From NCBI GenBank assembly GCA_002159075.1, contig LZRT01000056.1, positions 1 through 64,000 of the forward strand: DNA of 64,000 bases. The letters are read 5' to 3'. This document shows, piece after piece, positions 63,573 to 64,000 of this stretch; within the stretch, counting starts at the first letter, position 1; every line of letters starts with the position of its first letter. The translations under genes and the position numbers were made by a program. The notes under the pieces were generated by a model. It saw only the letters and a list, made by a program, of their open reading frames with translations, searched no databases and had not been told where the DNA came from. This DNA is from Bacillus thermozeamaize. GTDB lineage: Bacteria; Bacillota; Bacilli; ZCTH02-B2.

Positions 63573-64000
63573 ATGATCGATCTGTTCGATGTCTGGAAAA
63601 CCTATCCCAATGGTTCTCATGCCTTGCGTGGCGTCAATCTTTCGATCAAGCATGGCGAGTTTGTTTACCTGGTCGGCCCGAGCGGCGCCGGGAAGTCCAC
63701 ATTGATCAAACTGATGTATCGCGAGGAAAAACCGACAAAAGGCCAAATTTTCTTTGACGGGTTTAACCTGTCCCGCATCAAGGAGCGGGAAATTCCCAAG
63801 ATCCGCCGGAAAATTGGCGTCGTCTTCCAGGATTTCAAGCTGCTCCATCGCTTGACCGTATATGAAAATGTCTCCTTCGCCCTGGAAGTGGTCGATACCC
63901 CGAAATCACGCATCAAAAAACGTGTCGAACAAGTGTTGGAGCAGGTGCAGTTGCTACATAAAAAGGAACGTTATCCTTCCGAACTATCCGGCGGCGAACA
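63573..64000 (+). CDS. ftsE: Cell division ATP-binding protein FtsE (truncated by the window end)
   Basis: ATPase of the FtsEX complex, which activates peptidoglycan hydrolases (CwlO in B. subtilis). Walker A is VGPSGAGKSTLIKLMY near residue 36, the Q-loop is VVFQDFKLLHRLTVYENV, and the window ends within the ABC signature LSGGEQ. The family start MIDLFDVWKTYPNGSHALRGVNL fits ATG 63573, with GAGGTGA upstream. The Walker B and ftsX should follow beyond the window. Confidence 0.95.
   Translation, partial: MIDLFDVWKTYPNGSHALRGVNLSIKHGEFVYLVGPSGAGKSTLIKLMYREEKPTKGQIFFDGFNLSRIKEREIPKIRRKIGVVFQDFKLLHRLTVYENVSFALEVVDTPKSRIKKRVEQVLEQVQLLHKKERYPSELSGGE

Overview
The window is a stretch of a Bacillota chromosome, most likely an endospore-forming member of the order Bacillales. 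The evidence is the gene order comF - yvyF - flgM - flgN - flgK - flgL - yviE - flaG - fliD - fliS - fliT - hpf - secA - prfB - ftsE, which matches the Bacillus subtilis block of that kind apart from inserted material, together with an RsfA-type sporulation regulator, a 3D-domain wall hydrolase, B. subtilis-style ArgR boxes and strong GGAGG ribosome binding sites. Many starts are GTG or TTG, and most genes look moderately GC-rich. I do not name a genus.

Layout. 1-590: the last codons of a gene, a foldable intergenic segment and a small unknown gene. 809-2551: phosphoglucomutase. 2740-13203: a catabolic cassette with a chemoreceptor, a sigma-54 activator carrying a PrpR-type sensor domain, a perfect -24/-12 promoter, a four-gene NitT/TauT-type ABC importer, a class III CoA-transferase, an HMG-CoA lyase family enzyme and an MFS transporter. 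13334-15375: leuCD. 15673-18062: RsfA-like regulator, LysM/3D wall protein, YigZ. 18192-19828: stator genes motAB. 20198-21406: metK. 21574-33259: a small membrane protein, a fused comFA-comFC gene, then the late flagellar operon (hook-filament junction, cap, chaperones) without fliW, csrA or hag. 33433: a cold-shock gene.

33770-46193 interrupts the usual fliT-hpf neighbourhood. It holds an AcoR-like sigma-54 activator, a divergent acetone carboxylase operon (acxABC) with a palindromic enhancer and a second perfect -24/-12 promoter, a TetR/YhgE pair, and an IS607-type element with a wrecked tnpA and an intact, unusual tnpB. Next come a highly foldable RNA segment (candidate raiA RNA or TnpB guide RNA), hpf, a DUF3169/XRE pair, secA and prfB (with its programmed frameshift). 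52131-60490 is an ArgR-controlled arginine cluster, argCJBD-F-G-H, without carAB. 60550-63239 holds a DUF169 gene and alaR-alaT. The window ends inside ftsE.

The points most worth following are the TnpB without a zinc ribbon beside its decayed transposase, the structured RNA in front of hpf, the putative sigma-54 'sense, import, activate to CoA ester, cleave' cassette, and the AT-rich central modules of FlgK, FlgL and FliD. No tRNA, rRNA or CRISPR array was seen.
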